From NCBI GenBank assembly GCA_030435675.1, contig CM059621.1, positions 12,400,001 to 12,464,000 of the forward strand: a DNA stretch of 64,000 nt. Reading direction: 5' to 3'. Source of the stretch: Steinernema hermaphroditum (taxonomy: Eukaryota > Nematoda > Chromadorea > Rhabditida > Steinernematidae). The position numbers and the translations under genes are program-made. The notes beneath the pieces are model-generated. The model ran no database searches. It had not been told where the DNA came from and saw only the letters and a program-made list of their open reading frames with translations. This document shows, one piece after another, positions 25,051 through 37,333 of the stretch. Each line of letters begins with the position of its first letter. Within the stretch, counting starts at the first letter, position 1.

Positions 25051-28000
25051 TTGGAGCAGGAGGGTCAGATGCAGAGCTTTTGGTATGAGCAAGGGCCCTG
25101 CTGTCTCGAATTGAAAGTTTTGCAGGAAACTAAGATAGTCCACAGTAATCCCAACGGGAATAGGCGCGTTCGATCAGGCTCGTGCAGTTCTACAAGATCC
25201 AATCATAAAAATGATATGGTACTTTGGAGCAGGAGGGTCAGATGCAGAGCTTTTGGTATGAGCAAGGGCCCTGCTGTCTCGAATTGAAAGTTTTGCAGGA
25301 AACTAAGATAGTCCACAGTAATCCCAACGGGAATAGGCGCGTTCGATCAGGCTCGTGCAGTTCTACAAGATTCAATCATAAAAATGATATGGTACTTTGG
25401 AGCAGGAGGGTCAGATGCAGAGCTTTTGGTATGAGCAAGGGCCCTGCTGTCTCGAATTGAAAGTTTTGCAGGAAACTAAGATAGTCCACAGTAATCCCAA
25501 CGGGAATAGGCGCGTTCGATCAGGCTCGTGCAGTTCTACAAGATCCAATCATAAAAATGCTATGGTACTTTGGAGCAGGAGGGTCAGATGCAGAGCTTTT
25601 GGTATGAGCAAGGGCCCTGCTGTCTCGAATTGAAAGTTTTGCAGGAAACTAAGATAGTCCACAGTAATCCCAACGGGAATAGGCGCGTTCGATCAGGCTC
25701 GTGCAGTTCTACAAGATCCAATCATAAAAATGATATGGTACTTTGGAGCAGGAGGGTCAGATGCAGAGCTTTTGGTATGAGCAAGGGCCCTGCTGTCTCG
25801 AATTGAAAGTTTTGCAGGAAACTAAGATAGTCCACAGTAATCCCAACGGGAATAGGCGCGTTCGATCAGGCTCGTGCAGTTCTACAAGATCCAATCATAA
25901 AAATGCTATGGTACTTTGGAGCAGGAGGGTCAGATGCAGAGCTTTTGGTATGAGCAAGGGCCCTGCTGTCTCGAATTGAAAGTTTTGCAGGAAACTAAGA
26001 TAGTCCACAGTAATCCCAACGGGAATAGGCGCGTTCGATCAGGCTCGTGCAGTTCTACAAGATCCAATCATAAAAATGCTATGGTACTTTGGAGCAGGAG
26101 GGTCAGATGCAGAGCTTTTGGTATGAGCAAGGGCCCTGCTGTCTCGAATTGAAAGTTTTGCAGGAAACTAAGATAGTCCACAGTAATCCCAACGGGAATA
26201 GGCGCGTTCGATCAGGCTCGTGCAGTTGAACAAGATCCAATCATAAAAATGCTATGGTACTTTGGAGCAGGAGGGTCAGATGCAGAGCTTTTGGTATGAG
26301 CAAGGGCCCTGCTGTCTCGAATTGAAAGTTTTGCAGGAAACTAAGATAGTCCACAGTAATCCCAACGGGAATAGGCGCGTTCGATCAGGCTCGTGCAGTT
26401 CTACAAGATCCAATCATAAAAATGATATGGTACTTTGGAGCAGGAGGGTCAGATGCAGAGCTTTTGGTATGAGCAAGGGCCCTGCTGTCTCGAATTGAAA
26501 GTTTTGCAGGAAACTAAGATAGTCCACAGTAATCCCAACGGGAATAGGCGCGTTCGATCAGGCTCGTGCAGTTCTACAAGATTCAATCATAAAAATGATA
26601 TGGTACTTTGGAGCAGGAGGGTCAGATGCAGAGCTTTTGGTATGAGCAAGGGCCCTGCTGTCTCGAATTGAAAGTTTTGCAGGAAACTAAGATAGTCCAC
26701 AGTAATCCCAACGGGAATAGGCGCGTTTGATCAGGCTCGTGCAGTTCTACAAGATTCAATCATAAAAATGATATGGTACTTTGGAGCAGGAGGGTCAGAT
26801 GCAGAGCTTTTGGTATGAGCAAGGGCCCTGCTGTCTCGAATTGAAAGTTTTGCAGGAAACTAAGATAGTCCACAGTAATCCCAACGGGAATAGGCGCGTT
26901 CGATCAGGCTCGTGCAGTTCTACAAGATCCAATCATAAAAATGATATGGTACTTTGGAGCAGGAGGGTCAGATGCAGAGCTTTTGGTATGAGCAAGGGCC
27001 CTGCTGTCTCGAATTGAAAGTTTTGCAGGAAACTAAGATAGTCCACAGTAATCCCAACGGGAGTAGGCGCGTTCGATCAGGCTCGTGCAGTTCTACAAGA
27101 TCCAATCATAAAAATGCTATGGTACTTTGGAGCAGGAGGGTCAGATGCAGAGCTTTTGGTATGAGCAAGGGCCCTGCTGTCTCGAATTGAAAGTTTTGCA
27201 GGAAACTAAGATAGTCCACAGTAATCCCAACGGGAATAGGCGCGTTCGATCAGGCTCGTGCAGTTCTACAAGATCCAATCATAAAAATGATATGGTACTT
27301 TGGAGCAGGAGGGTCAGATGCAGAGCTTTTGGTATGAGCAAGGGCCCTGCTGTCTCGAATTGAAAGTTTTGCAGGAAACTAAGATAGTCCACAGTAATCC
27401 CAACGGGAATAGGCGCGTTCGATCAGGCTCGTGCAGTTCTACAAGATCCAATCATAAAAATGATATGGTACTTTGGAGCAGGAGGGTCAGATGCAGAGCT
27501 TTTGGTATGAGCAAGGGCCCTGCTGTCTCGAATTGAAAGTTTTGCAGGAAACTAAGATAGTCCACAGTAATCCCAACGGGAATAGGCGCGTTCGATCAGG
27601 CTCGTGCAGTTCTACAAGATCCAATCATAAAAATGCTATGGTACTTTGGAGCAGGAGGGTCAGATGCAGAGCTTTTGGTATGAGCAAGGGCCCTGCTGTC
27701 TCGAATTGAAAGTTTTGCAGGAAACTAAGATAGTCCACAGTAATCCCAACGGGAATAGGCGCGTTCGATCAGGCTCGTGCAGTTCTACAAGATCCAATCA
27801 TAAAAATGCTATGGTACTTTGGAGCAGGAGGGTCAGATGCAGAGCTTTTGGTATGAGCAAGGGCCCTGCTGTCTCGAATTGAAAGTTTTGCAGGAAACTA
27901 AGATAGTCCACAGTAATCCCAACGGGAGTAGGCGCGTTCGATCAGGCTCGTGCAGTTCTACAAGATCCAATCATAAAAATGATATGGTACTTTGGAGCAG

Positions 28001-31000
28001 GAGGGTCAGATGCAGAGCTTTTGGTATGAGCAAGGGCCCTGCTGTCTCGAATTGAAAGTTTTGCAGGAAACTAAGATAGTCCACAGTAATCCCAACGGGA
28101 GTAGGCGCGTTCGATCAGGCTCGTGCAGTTCTACAAGATCCAATCATAAAAATGCTATGGTACTTTGGAGCAGGAGGGTCAGATGCAGAGCTTTTGGTAT
28201 GAGCAAGGGCCCTGCTGTCTCGAATTGAAAGTTTTGCAGGAAACTAAGATAGTCCACAGTAATCCCAACGGGAATAGGCGCGTTCGATCAGGCTCGTGCA
28301 GTTCTACAAGATCCAATCATAAAAATGCTATGGTACTTTGGAGCAGGAGGGTCAGATGCAGAGCTTTTGGTATGAGCAAGGGCCCTGCTGTCTCGAATTG
28401 AAAGTTTTGCAGGAAACTAAGATAGTCCACAGTAATCCCAACGGGAATAGGCGCGTTCGATCAGGCTCGTGCAGTTCTACAAGATCCAATCATAAAAATG
28501 CTATGGTACTTTGGAGCAGGAGGGTCAGATGCAGAGCTTTTGGTATGAGCAAGGGCCCTGCTGTCTCGAATTGAAAGTTTTGCAGGAAACTAAGATAGTC
28601 CACAGTAATCCCAACGGGAATAGGCGCGTTCGATCAGGCTCGTGCAGTTCTACAAGATCCAATCATAAAAATGCTATGGTACTTTGGAGCAGGAGGGTCA
28701 GATGCAGAGCTTTTGGTATGAGCAAGGGCCCTGCTGTCTCGAATTGAAAGTTTTGCAGGAAACTAAGATAGTCCACAGTAATCCCAACGGGAATAGGCGC
28801 GTTCGATCAGGCTCGTGCAGTTCTACAAGATCCAATCATAAAAATGATATGGTACTTTGGAGCAGGAGGGTCAGATGCAGAGCTTTTGGTATGAGCAAGG
28901 GCCCTGCTGTCTCGAATTGAAAGTTTTGCAGGAAACTAAGATAGTCCACAGTAATCCCAACGGGAATAGGCGCGTTCGATCAGGCTCGTGCAGTTCTACA
29001 AGATCCAATCATAAAAATGATATGGTACTTTGGAGCAGGAGGGTCAGATGCAGAGCTTTTGGTATGAGCAAGGGCCCTGCTGTCTCGAATTGAAAGTTTT
29101 GCAGGAAACTAAGATAGTCCACAGTAATCCCAACGGGAATAGGCGCGTTCGATCAGGCTCGTGCAGTTCTACAAGATCCAATCATAAAAATGCTATGGTA
29201 CTTTGGAGCAGGAGGGTCAGATGCAGAGCTTTTGGTATGAGCAAGGGCCCTGCTGTCTCGAATTGAAAGTTTTGCAGGAAACTAAGATAGTCCACAGTAA
29301 TCCCAACGGGAATAGGCGCGTTCGATCAGGCTCGTGCAGTTCTACAAGATCCAATCATAAAAATGCTATGGTACTTTGGAGCAGGAGGGTCAGATGCAGA
29401 GCTTTTGGTATGAGCAAGGGCCCTGCTGTCTCGAATTGAAAGTTTTGCAGGAAACTAAGATAGTCCACAGTAATCCCAACGGGAATAGGCGCGTTTGATC
29501 AGGCTCGTGCAGTTCTACAAGATTCAATCATAAAAATGATATGGTACTTTGGAGCAGGAGGGTCAGATGCAGAGCTTTTGGTATGAGCAAGGGCCCTGCT
29601 GTCTCGAATTGAAAGTTTTGCAGGAAACTAAGATAGTCCACAGTAATCCCAACGGGAATAGGCGCGTTCGATCAGGCTCGTGCAGTTCTACAAGATTCAA
29701 TCATAAAAATGATATGGTACTTTGGAGCAGGAGGGTCAGATGCAGAGCTTTTGGTATGAGCAAGGGCCCTGCTGTCTCGAATTGAAAGTTTTGCAGGAAA
29801 CTAAGATAGTCCACAGTAATCCCAACGGGAATAGGCGCGTTCGATCAGGCTCGTGCAGTTCTACAAGATCCAATCATAAAAATGATATGGTACTTTGGAG
29901 CAGGAGGGTCAGATGCAGAGCTTTTGGTATGAGCAAGGGCCCTGCTGTCTCGAATTGAAAGTTTTGCAGGAAACTAAGATAGTCCACAGTAATCCCAACG
30001 GGAATAGGCGCGTTCGATCAGGCTCGTGCAGTAGAACAAGATTCAATCATAAAAATGATATGGTACTTTGGAGCAGGAGGGTCAGATGCAGAGCTTTTGG
30101 TATGAGCAAGGGCCCTGCTGTCTCGAATTGAAAGTTTTGCAGGAAACTAAGATAGTCCACAGTAATCCCAACGGGAATAGGCGCGTTCGATCAGGCTCGT
30201 GCAGTTGAACAAGATTCAATCATAAAAATGATATGGTACTTTGGAGCAGGAGGGTCAGATGCAGAGCTTTTGGTATGAGCAAGGGCCCTGCTGTCTCGAA
30301 TTGAAAGTTTTGCAGGAAACTAAGATAGTCCACAGTAATCCCAACGGGAATAGGCGCGTTCGATCAGGCTCGTGCAGTTGAACAAGATTCAATCATAAAA
30401 ATGATATGGTACTTTGGAGCAGGAGGGTCAGATGCAGAGCTTTTGGTATGAGCAAGGGCCCTGCTGTCTCGAATTGAAAGTTTTGCAGGAAACTAAGATA
30501 GTCCACAGTAATCCCAACGGGAATAGGCGCGTTCGATCAGGCTCGTGCAGTAGAACAAGATTCAATCATAAAAATGATATGGTACTTTGGAGCAGGAGGG
30601 TCAGATGCAGAGCTTTTGGTATGAGCAAGGGCCCTGCTGTCTCGAATTGAAAGTTTTGCAGGAAACTAAGATAGTCCACAGTAATCCCAACGGGAATAGG
30701 CGCGTTTGATCAGGCTCGTGCAGTAGAACAAGATTCAATCATAAAAATGCTATGGTACTTTGGAGCAGGAGGGTCAGATGCAGAGCTTTTGGTATGAGCA
30801 AGGGCCCTGCTGTCTCGAATTGAAAGTTTTGCAGGAAACTAAGATAGTCCACAGTAATCCCAACGGGAATAGGCGCGTTCGATCAGGCTCGTGCAGTTCT
30901 ACAAGATTCAATCATAAAAATGATATGGTACTTTGGAGCAGGAGGGTCAGATGCAGAGCTTTTGGTATGAGCAAGGGCCCTGCTGTCTCGAATTGAAAGT

Positions 31001-34000
31001 TTTGCAGGAAACTAAGATAGTCCACAGTAATCCCAACGGGAATAGGCGCGTTTGATCAGGCTCGTGCAGTTCTACAAGATCCAATCATAAAAATGATATG
31101 GTACTTTGGAGCAGGAGGGTCAGATGCAGAGCTTTTGGTATGAGCAAGGGCCCTGCTGTCTCGAATTGAAAGTTTTGCAGGAAACTAAGATAGTCCACAG
31201 TAATCCCAACGGGAATAGGCGCGTTTGATCAGGCTCGTGCAGTTCTACAAGATCCAATCATAAAAATGATATGGTACTTTGGAGCAGGAGGGTCAGATGC
31301 AGAGCTTTTGGTATGAGCAAGGGCCCTGCTGTCTCGAATTGAAAGTTTTGCAGGAAACTAAGATAGTCCACAGTAATCCCAACGGGAATAGGCGCGTTCG
31401 ATCAGGCTCGTGCAGTTCTACAAGATCCAATCATAAAAATGATATGGTACTTTGGAGCAGGAGGGTCAGATGCAGAGCTTTTGGTATGAGCAAGGGCCCT
31501 GCTGTCTCGAATTGAAAGTTTTGCAGGAAACTAAGATAGTCCACAGTAATCCCAACGGGAATAGGCGCGTTCGATCAGGCTCGTGCAGTTCTACAAGATC
31601 CAATCATAAAAATGCTATGGTACTTTGGAGCAGGAGGGTCAGATGCAGAGCTTTTGGTATGAGCAAGGGCCCTGCTGTCTCGAATTGAAAGTTTTGCAGG
31701 AAACTAAGATAGTCCACAGTAATCCCAACGGGAGTAGGCGCGTTCGATCAGGCTCGTGCAGTTCTACAAGATCCAATCATAAAAATGCTATGGTACTTTG
31801 GAGCAGGAGGGTCAGATGCAGAGCTTTTGGTATGAGCAAGGGCCCTGCTGTCTCGAATTGAAAGTTTTGCAGGAAACTAAGATAGTCCACAGTAATCCCA
31901 ACGGGAATAGGCGCGTTCGATCAGGCTCGTGCAGTTCTACAAGATCCAATCATAAAAATGCTATGGTACTTTGGAGCAGGAGGGTCAGATGCAGAGCTTT
32001 TGGTATGAGCAAGGGCCCTGCTGTCTCGAATTGAAAGTTTTGCAGGAAACTAAGATAGTCCACAGTAATCCCAACGGGAGTAGGCGCGTTCGATCAGGCT
32101 CGTGCAGTTCTACAAGATCCAATCATAAAAATGCTATGGTACTTTGGAGCAGGAGGGTCAGATGCAGAGCTTTTGGTATGAGCAAGGGCCCTGCTGTCTC
32201 GAATTGAAAGTTTTGCAGGAAACTAAGATAGTCCACAGTAATCCCAACGGGAATAGGCGCGTTCGATCAGGCTCGTGCAGTTCTACAAGATCCAATCATA
32301 AAAATGCTATGGTACTTTGGAGCAGGAGGGTCAGATGCAGAGCTTTTGGTATGAGCAAGGGCCCTGCTGTCTCGAATTGAAAGTTTTGCAGGAAACTAAG
32401 ATAGTCCACAGTAATCCCAACGGGAGTAGGCGCGTTCGATCAGGCTCGTGCAGTTCTACAAGATCCAATCATAAAAATGCTATGGTACTTTGGAGCAGGA
32501 GGGTCAGATGCAGAGCTTTTGGTATGAGCAAGGGCCCTGCTGTCTCGAATTGAAAGTTTTGCAGGAAACTAAGATAGTCCACAGTAATCCCAACGGGAAT
32601 AGGCGCGTTCGATCAGGCTCGTGCAGTTCTACAAGATCCAATCATAAAAATGCTATGGTACTTTGGAGCAGGAGGGTCAGATGCAGAGCTTTTGGTATGA
32701 GCAAGGGCCCTGCTGTCTCGAATTGAAAGTTTTGCAGGAAACTAAGATAGTCCACAGTAATCCCAACGGGAATAGGCGCGTTTGATCAGGCTCGTGCAGT
32801 TCTACAAGATTCAATCATAAAAATGATATGGTACTTTGGAGCAGGAGGGTCAGATGCAGAGCTTTTGGTATGAGCAAGGGCCCTGCTGTCTCGAATTGAA
32901 AGTTTTGCAGGAAACTAAGATAGTCCACAGTAATCCCAACGGGAATAGGCGCGTTCGATCAGGCTCGTGCAGTTCTACAAGATCCAATCATAAAAATGCT
33001 ATGGTACTTTGGAGCAGGAGGGTCAGATGCAGAGCTTTTGGTATGAGCAAGGGCCCTGCTGTCTCGAATTGAAAGTTTTGCAGGAAACTAAGATAGTCCA
33101 CAGTAATCCCAACGGGAGTAGGCGCGTTCGATCAGGCTCGTGCAGTTCTACAAGATCCAATCATAAAAATGCTATGGTACTTTGGAGCAGGAGGGTCAGA
33201 TGCAGAGCTTTTGGTATGAGCAAGGGCCCTGCTGTCTCGAATTGAAAGTTTTGCAGGAAACTAAGATAGTCCACAGTAATTCCAGCGGGAGTAGGCGCGT
33301 TCGATCAGGCTCGTGCAGTTCTACAAGATCCAATCATAAAAATGCTATGGTACTTTGGAGCAGGAGGGTCAGATGCAGAGCTTTTGGTATGAGCAAGGGC
33401 CCTGCTGTCTCGAATTGAAAGTTTTGCAGGAAACTAAGATAGTCCACAGTAATCCCAACGGGAATAGGCGCGTTCGATCAGGCTCGTGCAGTTCTACAAG
33501 ATCCAATCATAAAAATGCTATGGTACTTTGGAGCAGGAGGGTCAGATGCAGAGCTTTTGGTATGAGCAAGGGCCCTGCTGTCTCGAATTGAAAGTTTTGC
33601 AGGAAACTAAGATAGTCCACAGTAATCCCAACGGGAATAGGCGCGTTCGATCAGGCTCGTGCAGTTCTACAAGATCCAATCATAAAAATGCTATGGTACT
33701 TTGGAGCAGGAGGGTCAGATGCAGAGCTTTTGGTATGAGCGGGGGCCCTGCTGTCTCGAATTGAAAGTTTTGCAGGAAACTAAGATAGTCCACAGTAATC
33801 CCAACGCGAGTAGGCGCGTTCGATCAGGCTCGTGCAGTTCTACAACATCCAATCATAAAAATGCTATGGTACTTTGGAGCAGGAGGGTCAGATGCAGAGC
33901 TTTTGGTATGAGCAAGGGCCCTGCTGTCTCGAATTGAAAGTTTTGAAGGAAACTAAGATAGTCCACAGTAATCCCAACGGGAATAGGCGCGTTCGATCAG

Positions 34001-34046
34001 GCTCGTGCAGTTCTACAAGATCCAATCATAAAAATGCTATGGTACT
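25051..34046 (+). repeat. Mixed GATATGG/GCTATGG domain
   Basis: GCTATGG monomers become common here, interspersed with GATATGG ones; GGGAGTAG first reappears near 27062. AGATCC is the dominant state except at about 29.5-31.0 kb, where AGATTC, TAGAAC and TTGAAC monomers occur (about 30033 to 30730). Two neighbouring monomers near the end have private substitutions: CAACGCGAG at about 33804 and ACAACATCC at about 33843, then TTTTGAAGG at about 33944. Confidence 0.8.
31452..32662 (+). repeat. Two-monomer (346-bp) higher-order repeat, GGGAATAG/GGGAGTAG alternation
   Basis: Seven consecutive monomers alternate strictly between GGGAATAG and GGGAGTAG (starts 31452, 31625, 31798, 31971, 32144, 32317, 32490). 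All seven share GCTATGG, AGATCC and TTCTAC. This is the cleanest dimeric higher-order repeat in the window. Confidence 0.82.
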
Positions 34047-37000
34047 TTGGAGCAGGAGGGTCAGATGCAGAGCTTTTGGTATGAGCAAGGGCCCTGCTGT
34101 CTCGAATTGAAAGTTTTGCAGGAAACTAAGATAGTCCACAGTAATCCCAACGGGAGTAGGCGCGTTCGATCAGGCTCGTGCAGTAGAACAAGATTCAATC
34201 ATAAAAATGATATGGTACTTTGGAGCAGGAGGGTCAGATGCAGAGCTTTTGGTATGAGCAAGGGCCCTGCTGTCTCGAATTGAAAGTTTTGCAGGAAACT
34301 AAGATAGTCCACAGTAATCCCAACGGGAATAGGCGCATTCGATCAGGCTCGTGCAGTTCTACAAGATCCAATCATAAAAATGATATGGTACTTTGGAGCA
34401 GGAGGGTCAGATGCAGAGCTTTTGGTATGAGCAAGGGCCCTGCTGTCTCGAATTGAAAGTTTTGCAGGAAACTAAGATAGTCCACAGTAATCCCAACGGG
34501 AATAGGCGCGTTCGATCAGGCTCGTGCAGTTGTACAAGATTCAATCATAAAAATGATATGGTACTTTGGAGCAGGAGGGTCAGATGCAGAGCTTTTGGTA
34601 TGAGCAAGGGCCCTGCTGTCTCGAATTGAAAGTTTTGCAGGAAACTAAGATAGTCCACAGTAATCCCAACGGGAATAGGCGCGTTCGATCAGGCTCGTGC
34701 AGTTGAACAAGATTCAATCATAAAAATGATATGGTACTTTGGAGCAGGAGGGTCAGATGCAGAGCTTTTGGTATGAGCAAGGGCCCTGCTGTCTCGAATT
34801 GAAAGTTTTGCAGGAAACTAAGATAGTCCACAGTAATCCCAACGGGAATAGGCGCGTTTGATCAGGCTCGTGCAGTTCTACAAGATCCAATCATAAAAAT
34901 GATATGGTACTTTGGAGCAGGAGGGTCAGATGCAGAGCTTTTGGTATGAGCAAGGGCCCTGCTGTCTCGAATTGAAAGTTTTGCAGGAAACTAAGATAGT
35001 CCACAGTAATCCCAACGGGAATAGGCGCGTTCGATCAGGCTCGTGCAGTAGAACAAGATTCAATCATAAAAATGATATGGTACTTTGGAGCAGGAGGGTC
35101 AGATGCAGAGCTTTTGGTATGAGCAAGGGCCCTGCTGTCTCGAATTGAAAGTTTTGCAGGAAACTAAGATAGTCCACAGTAATCCCAACGGGAATAGGCG
35201 CGTTCGATCAGGCTCGTGCAGTAGAACAAGATTCAATCATAAAAATGATATGGTACTTTGGAGCAGGAGGGTCAGATGCAGAGCTTTTGGTATGAGCAAG
35301 GGCCCTGCTGTCTCGAATTGAAAGTTTTGCAGGAAACTAAGATAGTCCACAGTAATCCCAACGGGAATAGGCGCGTTCGATCAGGCTCGTGCAGTTGAAC
35401 AAGATTCAATCATAAAAATGATATGGTACTTTGGAGCAGGAGGGTCAGATGCAGAGCTTTTGGTATGAGCAAGGGCCCTGCTGTCTCGAATTGAAAGTTT
35501 TGCAGGAAACTAAGATAGTCCACAGTAATCCCAACGGGAATAGGCGCGTTCGATCAGGCTCGTGCAGTAGAACAAGATTCAATCATAAAAATGATATGGT
35601 ACTTTGGAGCAGGAGGGTCAGATGCAGAGCTTTTGGTATGAGCAAGGGCCCTGCTGTCTCGAATTGAAAGTTTTGCAGGAAACTAAGATAGTCCACAGTA
35701 ATCCCAACGGGAATAGGCGCGTTTGATCAGGCTCGTGCAGTAGAACAAGATTCAATCATAAAAATGATATGGTACTTTGGAGCAGGAGGGTCAGATGCAG
35801 AGCTTTTGGTATGAGCAAGGGCCCTGCTGTCTCGAATTGAAAGTTTTGCAGGAAACTAAGATAGTCCACAGTAATCCCAACGGGAATAGGCGCGTTCGAT
35901 CAGGCTCGTGCAGTTGAACAAGATTCAATCATAAAAATGATATGGTACTTTGGAGCAGGAGGGTCAGATGCAGAGCTTTTGGTATGAGCAAGGGCCCTGC
36001 TGTCTCGAATTGAAAGTTTTGCAGGAAACTAAGATAGTCCACAGTAATCCCAACGGGAATAGGCGCGTTCGATCAGGCTCGTGCAGTAGAACAAGATTCA
36101 ATCATAAAAATGATATGGTACTTTGGAGCAGGAGGGTCAGATGCAGAGCTTTTGGTATGAGCAAGGGCCCTGCTGTCTCGAATTGAAAGTTTTGCAGGAA
36201 ACTAAGATAGTCCACAGTAATCCCAACGGGAATAGGCGCGTTCGATCAGGCTCGTGCAGTAGAACAAGATTCAATCATAAAAATGATATGGTACTTTGGA
36301 GCAGGAGGGTCAGATGCAGAGCTTTTGGTATGAGCAAGGGCCCTGCTGTCTCGAATTGAAAGTTTTGCAGGAAACTAAGATAGTCCACAGTAATCCCAAC
36401 GGGAATAGGCGCGTTTGATCAGGCTCGTGCAGTTCTACAAGATCCAATCATAAAAATGCTATGGTACTTTGGAGCAGGAGGGTCAGATGCAGAGCTTTTG
36501 GTATGAGCGAGGGCCCTGCTGTCTCGAATTGAAAGTTTTGCAGGAAACTAAGATAGTCCACAGTAATCCCAACGGGAATAGGCGCGTTTGATCAGGCTCG
36601 TGCAGTTCTACAAGATCCAATCATAAAAATGCTATGGTACTTTGGAGCAGGAGGGTCAGATGCAGAGCTTTTGGTATGAGCAAGGGCCCTGCTGTCTCGA
36701 ATTGAAAGTTTTGCAGGAAACTAAGATAGTCCACAGTAATCCCAACGGGAATAGGCGCGTTTGATCAGGCTCGTGCAGTTCTACAAGATCCAATCATAAA
36801 AATGCTATGGTACTTTGGAGCAGGAGGGTCAGATGCAGAGCTTTTGGTATGAGCGGGGGCCCTGCTGTCTCGAATTGAAAGTTTTGCAGGAAACTAAGAT
36901 AGTCCACAGTAATCCCAACGGGAATAGGCGCGTTCGATCAGGCTCGTGCAGTAGAACAAGATTCAATCATAAAAATGATATGGTACTTTGGAGCAGGAGG

Positions 37001-37333
37001 GTCAGATGCAGAGCTTTTGGTATGAGCAAGGGCCCTGCTGTCTCGAATTGAAAGTTTTGCAGGAAACTAAGATAGTCCACAGTAATCCCAACGGGAATAG
37101 GCGCGTTCGATCAGGCTCGTGCAGTAGAACAAGATTCAATCATAAAAATGCTATGGTACTTTGGAGCAGGAGGGTCAGATGCAGAGCTTTTGGTATGAGC
37201 GGGGGCCCTGCTGTCTCGAATTGAAAGTTTTGCAGGAAACTAAGATAGTCCACAGTAATCCCAACGGGAATAGGCGCGTTCGATCAGGCTCGTGCAGTAG
37301 AACAAGATTCAATCATAAAAATGATATGGTACT
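34047..37333 (+). repeat. TAGAAC/TTGAAC monomer domain with three-monomer spacing
   Basis: CAGTAGAAC and CAGTTGAAC monomers with AGATTC dominate. From 34912 the order is AGAAC, AGAAC, TGAAC (34912, 35085, 35258), then AGAAC, AGAAC, TGAAC again (35431, 35604, 35777; the middle one also TTTGATC), then AGAAC, AGAAC (35950, 36123). This is a 519-bp unit. A similar succession lies at 29895-30759; 30414 and 35431 are 29 monomers apart. Monomers at 36296-36815 break the pattern with TTTGATC, AGATCC and GCTATGG. Confidence 0.75.
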
